From Heligmosomoides polygyrus polygyrus (taxonomy: Eukaryota; Nematoda; Chromadorea; Rhabditida; Heligmosomidae), in NCBI GenBank assembly GCA_947396885.1, contig OX377206.1, forward strand, positions 20,641,114-20,705,113: DNA of 64,000 bases. The letters are read 5' to 3'. Below, in pieces: positions 21,747-33,179 of the stretch. The position numbers and the translations under genes were made by a program. Below the pieces are notes generated by a model. That model was not told the DNA's origin, did not search any database, and saw only the letters and a list, made by a program, of their open reading frames with translations. How positions within the stretch are numbered: position 1 is the stretch's first letter; every line of letters starts with the position of its first letter.

Positions 21747-23181
21747 TACCAGAATACTATCTCAACGGTAGGTCGGATCGGCGCAAGTGTTTTATATGGG
21801 CAGAACCGCCTCTTCCTGTGAAGTAACAAACTGCAGGTACCTCGACCCCAATACAACTCTGCGCAGAGTTAGGGGCGACGGAAGTCGCCTGTTGGCGCCC
21901 TGTTGATTTACGTGCTCCCAGCTAACGGACGCGCGCGGGATGAGGGCTCGTATCGCGGATCGGCGCAGTGCACAGGTGGCCCAGTAGGGAAGCGCTCGGG
22001 CTCCTGAGCGAAGGGTCGAGGGTTTGGATCCGCAGACTGCGTTTGTTTTGCACTTTTGCAAAATCCATGTTTATCATATAGGTAATCCTACTAGGGGTAC
22101 TATAGTGTGTTATAGAGCATGTTTACAAATAACATATGCTTCAAACTACAGATTAGCTAGAATGTTCACTTCTGTGTGTCACTTGTTTGAAGCCTATTTT
22201 GTGTGACCGTAGTTATGTAACGATAGATATTTTGTGGCACTAGTTAAATGTTCTGACTCCACCGACAAGACTTCGGTCAAAAAAATTTCCGCTGAAACAT
22301 CGTTTAGGAGGGGGGGGGTTATCTGGGGTGCTGATCACGAATCTGACATCCGTTTTTTACGATTCGGCTGGATAATATTGATACAGGAAGGCACAAGATT
22401 ACATTTTAAAGTTTCTGCCGGTGACCGCAGGTGGACAGAATCGTGAAAAACGGATGTCTGATTCGTGATCAGCACCCCAATTAACCCCCCCCCCCCTAGA
22501 CGAAGTTTCAGCGAAATCGGTGACCCTGCCTGGACAACCCTTGTTAACGGTATGGGTGGTCTCCGACCGGATCGTAAAAAACCGATGTCAGATTCGTGAT
22601 CAGCACCCCAGATAACCCCCCTAGACGAAGTTTCAGCGGACAATTTTTTGTTGTTGACCGAAGTCTTGTCGGTAGAGTCAGAACTTTTAACTAGTGACAC
22701 AAAATATCTACAGTTACATAACTACGGTCACACAAAATAGGCTTCATACAAGTGACACACAGAAGTGAACATTCTAGCTAATCTGTAGCTTGAAGCATAT
22801 GTTATATGTAAACATGCTCTATAACACACTAGTTGGATTACCTATATGATAAACATGGATTTTGCAAGAGTGAAAACAAACGCAGTCTCCGGGATCCAAA
22901 CCCACGACCCCTCGTTCACCAGCCCGAGCTCTTCCCTTCTACGCCACCTATGCACTGCGCTGAGTCGCGATACGAGCCCTCATCCCATGCGCGCCCGTCA
23001 ACTGTGGAGCACGTGAATCAACAGGGCGCCAAAAGGCGACTTCCGTCGTCCCTAACTCTACGCAGAGTTGTATTAGGGTCGAGATACCTGCAGTTTGTTA
23101 CTACCCAGAGAGAGGCGGTTCTGCTCATATACAACACTTACGCCTTTCCGACCTACCGTTGAGATAGTATCCTGGTTAGGC
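21747..23181. mobile_element. 1.4-kb palindromic (foldback) element with tRNA-like segment in each arm
   Basis: Two arms of about 600 bp are inverted copies (left from 21747, right ending 23181), for example ACTATCTCAACGGTAGGTCGG against its complement at 23150-23170. Each arm holds a tRNA-like block: GGTGGCCCAGTAGGGAAG followed by GGGTTTGGATCC at about 21975-22032, and its inverted partner at about 22890-22950. Near the centre a GATTCGTGATCAGCACCCC..CTAGACGAAGTTTCAGCG block occurs three times, once inverted on the left (about 22285-22365) and twice direct on the right (about 22455-22520 and 22590-22640). Poly-G/C runs lie beside these blocks. No transposase is encoded. Its superfamily is unknown. 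Confidence 0.85.
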
Positions 23182-24164
23182 ATAATCTCACAATTTCTGG
23201 CACCTGACCTTGTGTTTGAATAGACTAGACTACAGGAGCCTGCAACATTCCTGCAACAAAATAAGGCGGAATTATTAGGAGCCTTTTTCCAATCGCACAG
23301 AGTCACACACCATCTGTTATGTAGCATATCTCTAGTGCTATATTCCCTGCAAGTATCATGCTGCTATTCTTATTAGAAAGTAGTGCGCTTCCACGTAAAA
23401 CTGTCGAAAACCTTTCTCTGGTCCGCAGTGGAGCTCTCCATTCCGATGTTTCTAAATTTCTGAAGATTGCATAATGGCATTGTGTAGGACAATTTAAAAG
23501 CCTTTTCAAGAGTGAACATTAGATGAATAAATTTAAGCTGTAACAGAAGAAAGCGATTATTTTGCTGATCATACACGGTGCGGCAAAGAGCTGTACTGCG
23601 CAACTGGGTCACGATTTGTCGACCCGTATTGCATATCAAATGCGAGCAGCGGACTCGTTTGATACCATCTAGAGTTCTTTCCAATGAATTTCAAGCAAAT
23701 TATGACAACGGGACGCTTTGCGACGGATTAGTCCATTGCAAAGCGTCGTTCTTTCAAGACATTTTGGCAGTATTGTGCGTCACCGTGTAGGCTAAATCTG
23801 AACTCAAATCGCATCACCGATATCTCGTGGAAGTAAAATGCATGACGTGTTTAATCAAGGAATTGGCCAACAACATATTTTATCGACTATTTTCCTCCTT
23901 TGATGTCGCCAGGCAAAGGCAGTTTTTAATGGTTTTTGTCAGAATAATCGATCAAATAAACAAACAAACAAATAAGATAGAGTTAAGTATTATTCCTCTC
24001 TACAGAATTTTTCCTGGTGAACCGCTTCTTGCCAATGACTCTGGTTTTAAATCCGGGCATTTTAATTTCTATTGGGCGCAATTCAAACGTCCCTCGCTAA
24101 TGAGTATCCCCTGGCACTTTTAGAAAAGTAGCGGTCAAAAATGAAATAGTGGGAAATATTATAG
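23182..24164. other. Unassigned sequence
   Basis: No recognised gene. Frames such as 23827-24123 and 23373-23684 (minus) lack motifs. A short (AAAC)n-like run occurs at about 23955-23972. Confidence 0.35.
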
Positions 24165-24166
24165 TA

Positions 24167-25559
24167 CAGTGCGTTTCAAAAGTATGTATCCACTCCAAAA
24201 CTTGCCCATACATGGTATCGCGTTTATTTCCGCAAGCCCTCACTGGCTCCACTAGATTCCTCGTAGTCGAAAATAGGTAACCACTCACTTTCAGAGATTT
24301 TGTTCGTCTCACACGAGAGTCAGAATTTTTTGAAGAGAATAAATTGAAATTTGGTGTTTCAAAGGAATGTATCCACATGTGAAAAACAAGCTTTTTACTA
24401 AATTCAAAGGTCGATCGAACCACCATTATTTCTCATAACATCGCATTATTCATGCTATTGACAAGGTCCTCGATGGTTCTGTCTTCGTTGGTGTCCTATG
24501 CAATCAAAATTACCGTCACGTCATTGAACTATCGGTTATTCGCGTAGACTCGTCGAACCACGATCCACCACATGTTCTCCATTCCGTTGCTATCACGAGA
24601 ACAGACCTGCCAGACCGTTACTTTAATGCTGTGACGGTGGAGTCAATCTTTGGTCAACCAGGACACATGGACTGGAGAGCCGCCCTGCTGCAGAACATGT
24701 GTCTGATGTCTTCTGCCTCTCAAGAAAGGCATAGGGCTAGACTCCAGTACACCTTGACACTCCAGACTGTCCATGCGACACCACGGAAGCCTAAGCTACA
24801 GCATTCCGCTGCTGAATAAGCCGACCACTGTCACTAATGAACCGCTTCCAAACCGCCTCCGAGGTTGCGACGACGGAGGCTTCTCGCAGGTCTCTCCAGT
24901 AATGGCGGTATCCATGGGTCATCCAGATTAAATTCCTTTCATCTATACCAACGGAAAAAATCTGTCTGGAGTGTCAAGGTGTACTGGAGTCTAGCCCTAT
25001 GCCTTTCTTGAGAGGCAGAAGACATCAGACACATGTTCTACAGCAGTCCATGTGTCCAGGTCGACCAAAGATTGGCTCCACCGTCACAACATTCAAGTAA
25101 CGGACTGGCCGGACTGTTCTTCTGACAGCAACGCAATGGAGAACATGTGGGGAATCGTGGTCCTTCTAGTCTACGCGGATAACCGACAGTTCAATGACGT
25201 GGCGGTAATTTTTATTACATGGGACACCACCGAAGACAGAACCATCCAGAACCTTGTGAATAGCATGAATAATACGATGAATGATGTTATGAGAAATAAT
25301 GGTGGTTCGATCGACCTTTGAATTCAGTGAAAAGTTTGTTTTTCACAAGTGGATACATACTTTTGAAACGCCAATTTTCAAATAATTTTTTTTCAAAAAA
25401 GTCTGATTCTCGTGTGAGACGAACAAAATCTCTGAAAGTGAGTGGTTACCTATTCTCTACAACGAGGAATCTAGTGGAGCTAGTGCGGGCTTGCAGAAAT
25501 AAATGCGAAACGATGTACGGGCAAGTTTTGGAGTGGATACATACTTTTGAAACGCACTG
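24167..25559. mobile_element. Palindromic Tc1-type derivative
   Basis: A 1393-bp element lies between TA dinucleotides (24165-24166 and 25560-25561) with termini CAGTGCGTTTCAAAAGTATG inward from both ends. The arms are inverted copies for about 600 bp each (to about 24770 and from about 24965). Both arms contain the same 3' half of a Tc1-like transposase gene, and the unique centre holds the preceding part of that gene on the minus strand (a degenerate DGYRHYWRDLRE region). It therefore looks like an inverted duplication of one Tc1 copy. It lies 9 bp from a mariner. Confidence 0.88.
25052..25321 (+). pseudogene. Tc1 transposase C-terminal fragment
   Basis: The right arm encodes STKDWLHRHNIQVTDWPDCS followed by SDSNAMENMWG, the end of the catalytic domain of a Tc1-like transposase (normally W..SPDLNPIEN.W with the last catalytic Glu). 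The rest, to 25321, resembles the usual C-terminal helix with the ends of both arms diverging. A mirror copy lies on the minus strand in the left arm with more damage. Neither is functional, because the DNA-binding part and first catalytic residue are missing from this frame. Confidence 0.75.
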
Positions 25560-25568
25560 TATAATATA

Positions 25569-26842
25569 TTAGGTTGGTGCATAAGTTCTCGGACATTTGA
25601 TCCCTCCTGAATTGACAGCGCATTTTCCCGCCAAATTTCTCACATGTATTAACACCTAACTGATCGATCGATAGAGAAAGGAAAGGGCTACAAATCTGTT
25701 CCTGACGTTTACTTCTGCGTTGTTAACGTCAGCTATTATGGCTAAGCAATTCATCCCAACTGAGACGCATATTCGGCACGTCATGTTATTCCTGCATGAA
25801 TGTTATTCCTCAATGCCAACGAATCGTATCGTCGCCTGAAGGATGTTTACAACGAGAGTGCTCCTGCTTGAAGTACTGTGTACCAGTAGTTCACGAAGTT
25901 TGCAGTTGTTGAATTCTCCGTTGAGGATAAGGAACGAGAAGGGCGTCCGATGACGCTGGATTTGGATGGTCTCCGAAGTAGAGTGGAAGCGGACCCATAC
26001 CAAACCACTCGCGACCTATCAAGCACTCTTGGTGTTAGTCACTCAACAGTCGCTCGAGGATTGAAGTCAATGGCAAGGTGCAAAAATTTGGTCGCTGAGT
26101 ACCTCACGACATGACACAACATGACATGGATCGCAGAGCCGAAGTCGCTCTGTCTCTCCTTACCCTCAGACGTACGTAGACGTAGACGATGGCTGGACAA
26201 CCTTGTCACCGGGGATGAGAAGTGGATACTCTACTCCAATTTTCACCGGCGTGCACAGTGGGTTGACGCAACTGGAGAAGCAGAGGACGTTCCGAAACCC
26301 GACCTTCACGTGAAAAGGGTGATGCTATGCATCTGGTGGAGCGTTCTTGGCGTAGAATACTGGGAGCTGCTGGACGAAGGGATAACAATGACGGCAGAGG
26401 TTTACGTCAACCAACTGAGGAAGTTGAGGGCCCACTTCGAACCAGAGGAGAGCAAGTGAAGGTGTATTTTCAACACGACAAGACCGCATATTGCTAGAGC
26501 GACGACGGCTGAGTTGGCGGACTACGGATGGACCGTTCTTCCACATCCACCTTACTCACCAGATCTCGCTCCTTCTGATTATCATTTGTTTTCAAGCCTT
26601 CAACGTTATTTGGACGGCCAGCAATTTAGGAACCGAGAGGATGTCAAGGAGGCACTGCTCACATTTTTCGAATCACAACCGGCCACGTTTTGGAGAAAAG
26701 GCATCCATGACTTACCAGCACGTTGGCGAAAGACAGCTGATGTAAAGGGTGGTTACTTCAAATGATTTGATATTGTTGTTCGTATGTTGTGATAATAAAT
26801 ATTTCATGCCACAAATGTTCGAGAACTTATGCACCAACCTAA
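25569..26842 (+). mobile_element. mariner element, full length but inactive
   Basis: The 1274-bp element has termini TTAGGTTGGTGCATAAGTTC at the left and the inverted counterpart at the right (26816-26842). TA precedes the left end (25567-25568), but the base pair after the right end is TC, so the right target duplication is lost or the flank was rearranged. That right flank is the start of the giant foldback structure. The terminal repeat class is different from the mariners at 13307 and 15985. Confidence 0.9.
25738..26765 (+). pseudogene. mariner transposase pseudogene
   Basis: The gene starts at the ATG at 25738 (MAKQFIPTETHIRHVMLFLH) and soon runs into stops and frameshifts in the helix-turn-helix region. 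From 26121 a long frame restores the catalytic core: LVTGDEKWILY with the first Asp, then RRAQWVDATGEAE. A frameshift just after 26455 separates this from the second Asp region (FQHDK, about 26468-26485). The last block (26514-26765) reads ADYGWTVLPHPPYSPDLAPS with the third Asp, then FFESQPATFWRKGIHDLPAR and a stop at 26765. The order and length are those of a complete mariner transposase of about 345 residues, but it is broken in at least three places. Confidence 0.88.
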
Positions 26843-26989
26843 TCTACCACTATATAATTGAGTTAGCTCCCTGCCCTGTAGATGGTGAGGCGTATCTCAG
26901 TCAGGTTGGGAACCTGGCTGAGATACGCCCCGTGAAAGCACGCGCAATCTCATGGAACCCCTTGCGACGCCTCCGCGTACCTCGCGCGG

Positions 26990-28530
26990 GCAACGTCTGC
27001 CTTTCAACATGGGATGTTGTTACAGCAGAGGACGCGTAGCCTCCTCCTGCTTGACACAACGGCGTCTGCGCGCGTTTCTGAGTGCCTGAATCCAGAAGAC
27101 GGATTCCCTTCGTCACACCACAACCTTCTGGAGTCAGAAGAGGAGACACCGTCGTCCAACGACGAGGCATCGCATTCAGAATTGAGCGTGAGATGCTGCT
27201 GCAGCAGAGAACGCGTGGCCTTCTCCTGCTTGACACAACGGCGTCTGCGCGCGTTTCTGAGCGAATCCTGAATTCAGAAGACGGGTCCCTTTCGTTGCAC
27301 AACAATCGTCTGGAGTCAGAAGAAGCGAAAATAAAGGAAGCAAAGGCCACATCGTCGTCGCACGACGACCGGCCGCATTCAGAACTCAGCATTATCCCAT
27401 GTTGAACGGAGAACTTTACTGCTGCAGCAGAGGAAGCACAACCTCTTCCTGCTTGACGCAGCGACATCTGCGCGCGCTTCTGAGCGTCTGAATCAAGAAT
27501 ACGGATCCGCTTCGTCGCGCAACAAGCATACGGAGTCAAAAGTGGTGACACCGTCGTCGTACGACGAGCGGCCGCATCCGGAATTCAACATGGGATGCTC
27601 CTCCAGCAGAGGAAGCACAGCCTCCTCTCTATTGACACAACGGCGTCTGCGCGCGTTTCTGAGTCCCTGAATCCAGAAGACGGGTTCCCTTCGTCACACC
27701 ACAACCTTCTGCAGTCAGAAGAGGAGACACAGTAATCCTACGACGAGGGATTCCATTCAGAATTGAGCATGAGTTGCTGCTGCAGCAGAGGAAGCGCAGC
27801 CTCCTCCTGCTTGACGCAGCGACATCTGCGCGCGCTTCTGAGCGTCTGAATCCAGAATACGGGTCCCCTTCGTCGCGCAACAATCAGACGGGGTCAAAAG
27901 ATGTGACACCGTCGTCGTACGACGAGCGGCCGCATCCAGAATTCAACATGGGATGCTTCTCCAGCCGAGGAAGCACAGCCTCCTCTCTATTAACACAACG
28001 GCGTCTGCGCGCGTTTCTGAGCGAATCCTGAATTCAGAAGACGGGTCCCTTTCGTTGCACAACAACCGTCTGGAGTCAGAAGAAGCGAAAATAAAGGAAT
28101 CAATGGCCACATCGTCGTCGTACGACGACCGGCCGCATTCAGAACTCAGCATTATCCCATGTTGAACGGAGAACTTTACTGCTGCAGCAGAGGAAGCACA
28201 TCCTCCTCCTGCTTGACGCAGCGACATCTGCGCGCGTTTCTGAGCGTCTGAATATAGAATACGAGTCCCCTTCGTCGCGCAACAAGCATCTGGAGTCAGA
28301 AGAGGTGAAGACAGGTCGTCGTACGACGAGCGGCCGCATCCAGAATTCAGCATTATTCCACGTTGAACGGAAAATTTCACCCGCACGAGATACGCCTTTG
28401 CGTACCTCTGACGGGCAACGTTTGCCGTTTAACATGGGATGTTGCAGCAGAGGAAGCGCAGCCCTCCCCTGCTTGACTCAGCGGCGTCTGCGCGCGTTTC
28501 TGAGCGTTTGATTCTGAATACGTGTCACTG
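26990..28530. repeat. Tandem array of ~180-bp and ~220-bp units (left arm)
   Basis: About eight units are marked by the repeated string GCTTGAC(A/G)CA followed by TCTGCGCGCG, at about 27050, 27229, 27450, 27631, 27811, 27992, 28212 and 28471. Most spacings are 180 bp. Two are about 220 bp because of an extra AAAATAAAGGAA-containing insert, and the last is about 260 bp. The sequence is GC-rich and open in several frames on both strands, which produces spurious open frames of 70-216 codons. Confidence 0.88.
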
Positions 28531-28728
28531 ACGTCTGCCATGAGCATGGTAGGACCATTAAGGAGTGGTGGAGAAAGGAAGTAAGGGCCCTTTGTAGTGA
28601 ACCAGGTGAGCGTCCAGGAAGGAAAGGAACAACCTGAAGGAGGGACCAGGGCAGGGAAGCCAGCAAGAAGAGACCAGTAGGGGGTCAATAGTGAAAACAA
28701 GGAAGTGGGCCAGGGGTTGGGACCAGGA

Positions 28729-28748
28729 AGGTGGGGGGGGGGGGGGAG
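28729..28748. repeat. Poly-G run in the left foldback arm
   Basis: A G-only tract of about 16 bases sits in a purine-rich segment. The inverted counterpart in the right arm (about 33090-33110) is C-rich but shorter, so the run has expanded or contracted since the arms diverged. Confidence 0.85.
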
Positions 28749-29004
28749 ACCAGTAAAGGCGGACCAGCAATTAGATCTAGAAACGAGTGAGGGGGAAGCT
28801 GGCGCCCAGATTCGGAAGACATGTACACAGTGGAGGGGCCGAAGTACTGCGAAGCACAAACCAATGATGTTACTGGACGGTGTGGAGAAAATGTCTATGA
28901 TGAAAGGTACCGAAGTGGTGAACGGCTTGATGCCGATGAAGTACGCAGCAGGTCCTAGATGTTAGCGAATTTTGAGTTTGACAAAAGCTACCTTCTTTAG
29001 ATCA

Positions 29005-29130
29005 GTGATTGTGCAATGTCGCGCGAAGCGCGCAAGTGCGAGACACGCCGTTAGGCGTGTCGGAGCACTTGTATTTATATAATATAATATTGATATATTG
29101 ATAGTATATAATATATTAATATATCATATA
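29005..29130. repeat. Inner end of left arm: CG hairpins and AT-rich dyad centre
   Basis: GCGCGAAGCGCGC and the pair GACACGCC/GGCGTGTC form two nested hairpins next to an AT-only stretch (about 29065-29130). The inverted counterpart is at 32301-32390. Together they were the centre of the foldback before the RTE element landed in the AT-rich part. Confidence 0.85.
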
Positions 29131-32100
29131 ACCCCTTCATGTGCCACCTTATCGTGGTGAAGGGGTGAACATCACTTTGTGATGGCTAACGGCACAAACG
29201 GTCACGGACTACGCGACGCTTTGTCGTGTATGGGCGGCTCTCCTGTATCCTGGCCAGGAACATGTGAGTAACCAGACCACCGCTATGGCTCAAACAACTA
29301 AACCCGTGCCCCAGTCCTCCGCGCGCCGGAGGTGGACTTCTACGACGTCGGTTGCATCCACCTCCGCCGAGGGGCAATCTAATCTCGGAGTTAAACCATC
29401 AGGACGTCATTGGAATCGGACTACCGGAAACTCCCCCCCCCCCCACCACGACACGGAAACTGCCTATTCATCTGCACCTATAACGGTCGTTCTATCGCAT
29501 CTGAGCAGGATCTTCGGACACTGCTTTACAGAAGCCGCAACATCAAATACGACGTTATCGCACTGCAGGAAACGAAAGGCAGAACGGAAACCATAAGAAG
29601 CACCGACCACAACGAGCTTCTCAATATCGGAGCAAAGGTGGACAGAAAGAATATTGGCATAGTTGGATTTCTCGTCAATTCGACAGTGCACCACCTAGTA
29701 GACTCTTATAAGATCATCAGTCCGCGAGTAGCTGTTCTTCGTCTGCAAACCAAAGATCAAGAAACCATCTCCATCATAAATGGATATGATCCAACATCAG
29801 CGGCCACAGATGAAGAAAAGGAGGAATTCTACAAGCTGTTCGAAAGGACTGTCAACGACGAGAAGAGCTACTACAAAGTTGTCGTTGGCGACTTTAACGC
29901 TATCGTCGGTACGAATGATCACGGCGAATGGAGGGTAGGACCACATGGAACTTCCTCAAGGAACGAAAACCGGGAGTGCCTGATAGACTTCCTATCCGCG
30001 TGCCGTCTCTACCATGGGAATTCTATGTTTAAGAAGCCTTCAAACCGACGATAGACCTGGGAAAGCCCAAATGGAGAAACACGTTCGGAGATCGACCATG
30101 TTCTTACAAACAGACGCTGGAGTCTGTTCGACGTCTCCGTGCTGCCTTCATTTGACACCGGCTCGGATCACCGTCTTGTCCGTGCGAAGCTGACTCTCAA
30201 AAAGAGGATGTTCAAGCGTGACACTCATAAACCGGCACCGGTGAGGATCCCCACAATCAAGTCTGAGGAGTTGGAATATGCAATAAAGTCGTATGATTGG
30301 AATCTTCTTGAAGATCCATCGGAAGACTACGACCTTCTCTCCAAAGGAGTGTTGAAATGTGCTAGCAGCTCTTGCGGAGCCACATCACCGTCTGCTTCAA
30401 GACTCAACGCACATGCAGTTAAACTCTTGGAGCAAAGAAGAGCTGTTAAACTGGATCCTAATGCTTCCCATCTGGAAAAAGTCACCATCTCGAAGGCCTG
30501 TCGAATTGCAGTGAAGGAGTCCATTCAAGCCTACAGAAGACTGAAGCTGTTAGAAGAAGCTGGGAAAGATTCAAGCATAAAGCGCTGCAAACGAGATCTC
30601 TGCGATCAGAAGGCAATAATGTCAGCCCTTGTGGATAAGGATGGAACAACGCAAACGTCTCGAAGAGCGATGGAGGCCATCGTTCAGAAATTCTACACAG
30701 ATCTGTTCCGTTCTTCCATCACTGTCCCGAAATGCTTGATGCCACCAGCTGAGGAAGTACCTCCCATTCTGGAATCAGAAGTTGCTCATGCCATCAGAAG
30801 GATGAAGCCGGGCACTGCTCCCGTACCGGACGGCGTTTCTGCTGATCTTCTTCGTGCGGGTGGCAGTGCCCTCTGCTCACTTCTTGCCAAGCGCTTCAAC
30901 CACTACCTTCGACTTGGTGGGATTCCGGACTCATGGAAGGAGTCGAAAACAGTTTTAATCTTCAAAAAAGGTCAGCAGGAGGATATCAACAACTATCGAC
31001 CCATCAGTCTTCTCTCGGTTGTGTACAAGATCTTCACCAAGATACTGCTTAACCGCATGGAGCGTTGCTTGGATGAATATCAGCCAGTGGAGCAAGCAGG
31101 GTTTCGCAAGGATTTCTCCTGCATGGACCATATTCAGACTGTCTCACAGCTCATCGAGAGAAGCCGCGAATACCACCTCCCACTTGTCCTTGTCTTCGTG
31201 GATTACCGGAAAGCGTTCGACTCTGTGGAAATCAACGCCGTTTTGAACGCACTTGTGCACGCTGGTATACCATTGCCCTACATCCGACTTCTCGACGAAT
31301 GCTTCTCGAACACATCGACCACCATCCAGTTGTTCGATCGAAAGCTTAAAATTCCTATCGGGAAAGGAGTACGGCAGGGAGACACGATTTCTCCCAAGCT
31401 ATTCACAGCGGCACTCCAGGATGCCATAAAAGACTTGAACTGGGACGATAAAGGCTACCTTGTCGACGGTAATCGGATCAGCAACCTTCGCTTCGCCGAC
31501 GATATTGTTCTCATCTCTACCAGCACGGCAAAAGTCGAGGAAATGCTGAACGAGCTCAATGTGGCAAGTATGAAGATTGGATTGGACATGAATATGTCCA
31601 AAACACAATTTATGGTCAACCAGTGGTGTGACACGGGACTCGTAAAGTTAAATGGAGTCGCTCTACAACTGGTCGACTCCTACGTCTATCTGGGAAGAGA
31701 GCTGAACATGGATAACGACCTCGCTCCTGAAATCGCCCACAGGAGACGAGCAGCATGGACAGCCTTCAGTTCGAATCGCGAATCCACCGATCAGGTCAAG
31801 GATCCCGGCCTCAGGGCCTCGATATTCAACGCCTCTGTACTGCCTGCGATGTGTTACGCGACGGAAACCTGGCTCGACAACAAGACAAACGCCAGAGCGA
31901 TGCTAACTACGCATCGTGCACTGGAGAGATGTCTTCTAAGGACAAGCCTTCGTCAGCAATGGCAAGAAGGCCTACGAAGCTCAGAGCTACGGGAGATGTC
32001 GAAATTAGCAGACCCGCTGCAGTACATGAAGAAGTCCAAATATCGCTGGGCCGGACACCTGCTTCGACGAAAGGACGATAGATGGAGTCTCCGTGACACA

Positions 32101-32300
32101 GAATAGCTCCGGAGAGACCATAAGAGACCACTGGTACGGCCGCCAACGCGATGGGCAGACTCATTCTCAAGATCTTCCAGAGAACGGAGTCTGCCTCACT
32201 GGATGCAAGCAGCCAGAGATCGAGCGGTTTGGAAGAGTTGTGGTCCCCGCTGAGAAGACCTCCAGCCGACAAAAGAACCATCAAAGTATCAAAGTATCAA
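29131..32300 (+). mobile_element. RTE-type non-LTR retrotransposon inserted at the foldback centre
   Basis: A 3170-bp element lies between 13-bp direct repeats AATATATCATATA (29118-29130 and 32301-32313). It starts with a short hairpin-forming 5' region (CCCCTTCAT..GTGAAGGGG). It ends with an 8-bp-unit tail of (ATCAAAGT)n type at 32279-32300. The tail and protein differ from the element at 18191, so it is a separate family. The insertion splits what was an AT-rich loop between the two foldback arms. Confidence 0.9.
29264..32253 (+). pseudogene. RTE-type endonuclease/reverse transcriptase, three disabling changes
   Basis: The N-terminal frame starts near 29264 or 29285 (Met codons) with a Ser/Thr-rich leader. 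It shifts frame at a C homopolymer at about 29436-29447, after which the endonuclease domain follows: FICTYNGRSIAS, ALQETKG, VVVGDFNAIVG, then a DHRLVRAKL histidine motif. An in-frame TAG at 30052-30054 interrupts it. The reverse transcriptase follows: RMKPGTAPVPDGVSADLL, INNYRPISLLS, FVDYRKAFDSVE, GVRQGDTISPKLF, the catalytic FADDIVLIS (about 31494-31520) and YVYLGRELN. A second TAG at 32104-32106 interrupts the C-terminal RWAGHLLRR region. The same frame then continues through RPPTRWADSF to a natural-looking TGA at 32251-32253. Both nonsense codons are where Trp would be expected. Confidence 0.88.
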
Positions 32301-32520
32301 AATATATCATATAATATATTAATACAAGTGCTCCGACACGCCTAACGGCGTGTCTCGCACTTGCGCGCTTCGCGCGACTTTGCAACATCACTGGCCTAGG
32401 GAATTTTTTGTAAAACTTGAAATACGCTAACATCTAGGATTTGCTGCGTACTTTGTTGGCATCAAGCCGTTCACCACTTCCCGTACGTTCATCATAGGCA
32501 CCCTCTCCAGACCGTCCAGT

Positions 32521-32910
32521 ATATATTGGATCCCAATGAATTATTTTCGGATATCCGATTCGAGTAATTCAAAAATCCAAGGTCCGCTAAATTGCCCGTA
32601 TCCGAATAATTAAAAAAACCGGAGTCCCCGAAATTGTCATTATCCAAATCGTGCAAAAATCCGGGACCCGTCAAAACAGCGTTATTCGAATCATTCTTTA
32701 ATCCGGAGATTTGGTCGAATTCAATGTATTTAATGAAAATCATTTTCGGATACCCGATTCGGATAACCCGATCCGATTCATCCAAAAATCCGGGTACGCA
32801 AAGTCGCCAAAAAGTACGTTATCCGAATCATCCAAAAACCTGGGGTCCGCCAAAATAGCGTTATCCGAATCATCCAATTATCCGAAGTCTTCGATCGGAT
32901 CCAATGTATC
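32521..32910. mobile_element. MITE inserted in right foldback arm, 9-bp target duplication
   Basis: A 390-bp insert is flanked by CCGTCCAGT at 32512-32520 and 32911-32919. The left arm shows the unoccupied site (complement of CCGTCCAGTAAC at about 28870-28881). The termini are imperfect inverted repeats (ATATATTGGATCC; GATACATTGGATCC as complement of the right end). The interior has repeated TCCGAATCATCCAAAAA-like and GGATATCCGATTCGG-like motifs. A 9-bp duplication suggests a Mutator-like source, though 8-9 bp also occurs in other groups. Confidence 0.85.
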
Positions 32911-33179
32911 CCGTCCAGTAACGCCATTGGTTTGTGCTGCGCAGTACTTCTGCCCTCAGATTGCTCCTCCGCAACCGTTCTCATTCTAAACAGCTTGGAT
33001 GTCGTTGATGCCCTTCCAAATCCGGACACCAAGTTCCCCCAACTCGTTTCTTCTTACTGGATCTAATTGCTGGCCCACCTTTACTGGTCTTCCCCTCCCC
33101 CACTTCCCTCCCTGGTCCCAACTCCTGGCCCACTTCCTTGTTTTCCGAGCTTGTAGCGCGACGAATGACCTATCTTCTG

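Noticed and set aside
26901..28435. Long open frames (up to 216 codons) on both strands in the foldback arm
   Set aside because: They arise from GC-rich tandem units open in several frames, change frame between units, and show no protein family motif.
26990..28530. CRISPR-like array
   Set aside because: Units are about 180 bp with no separate spacers, in a eukaryotic repeat context.
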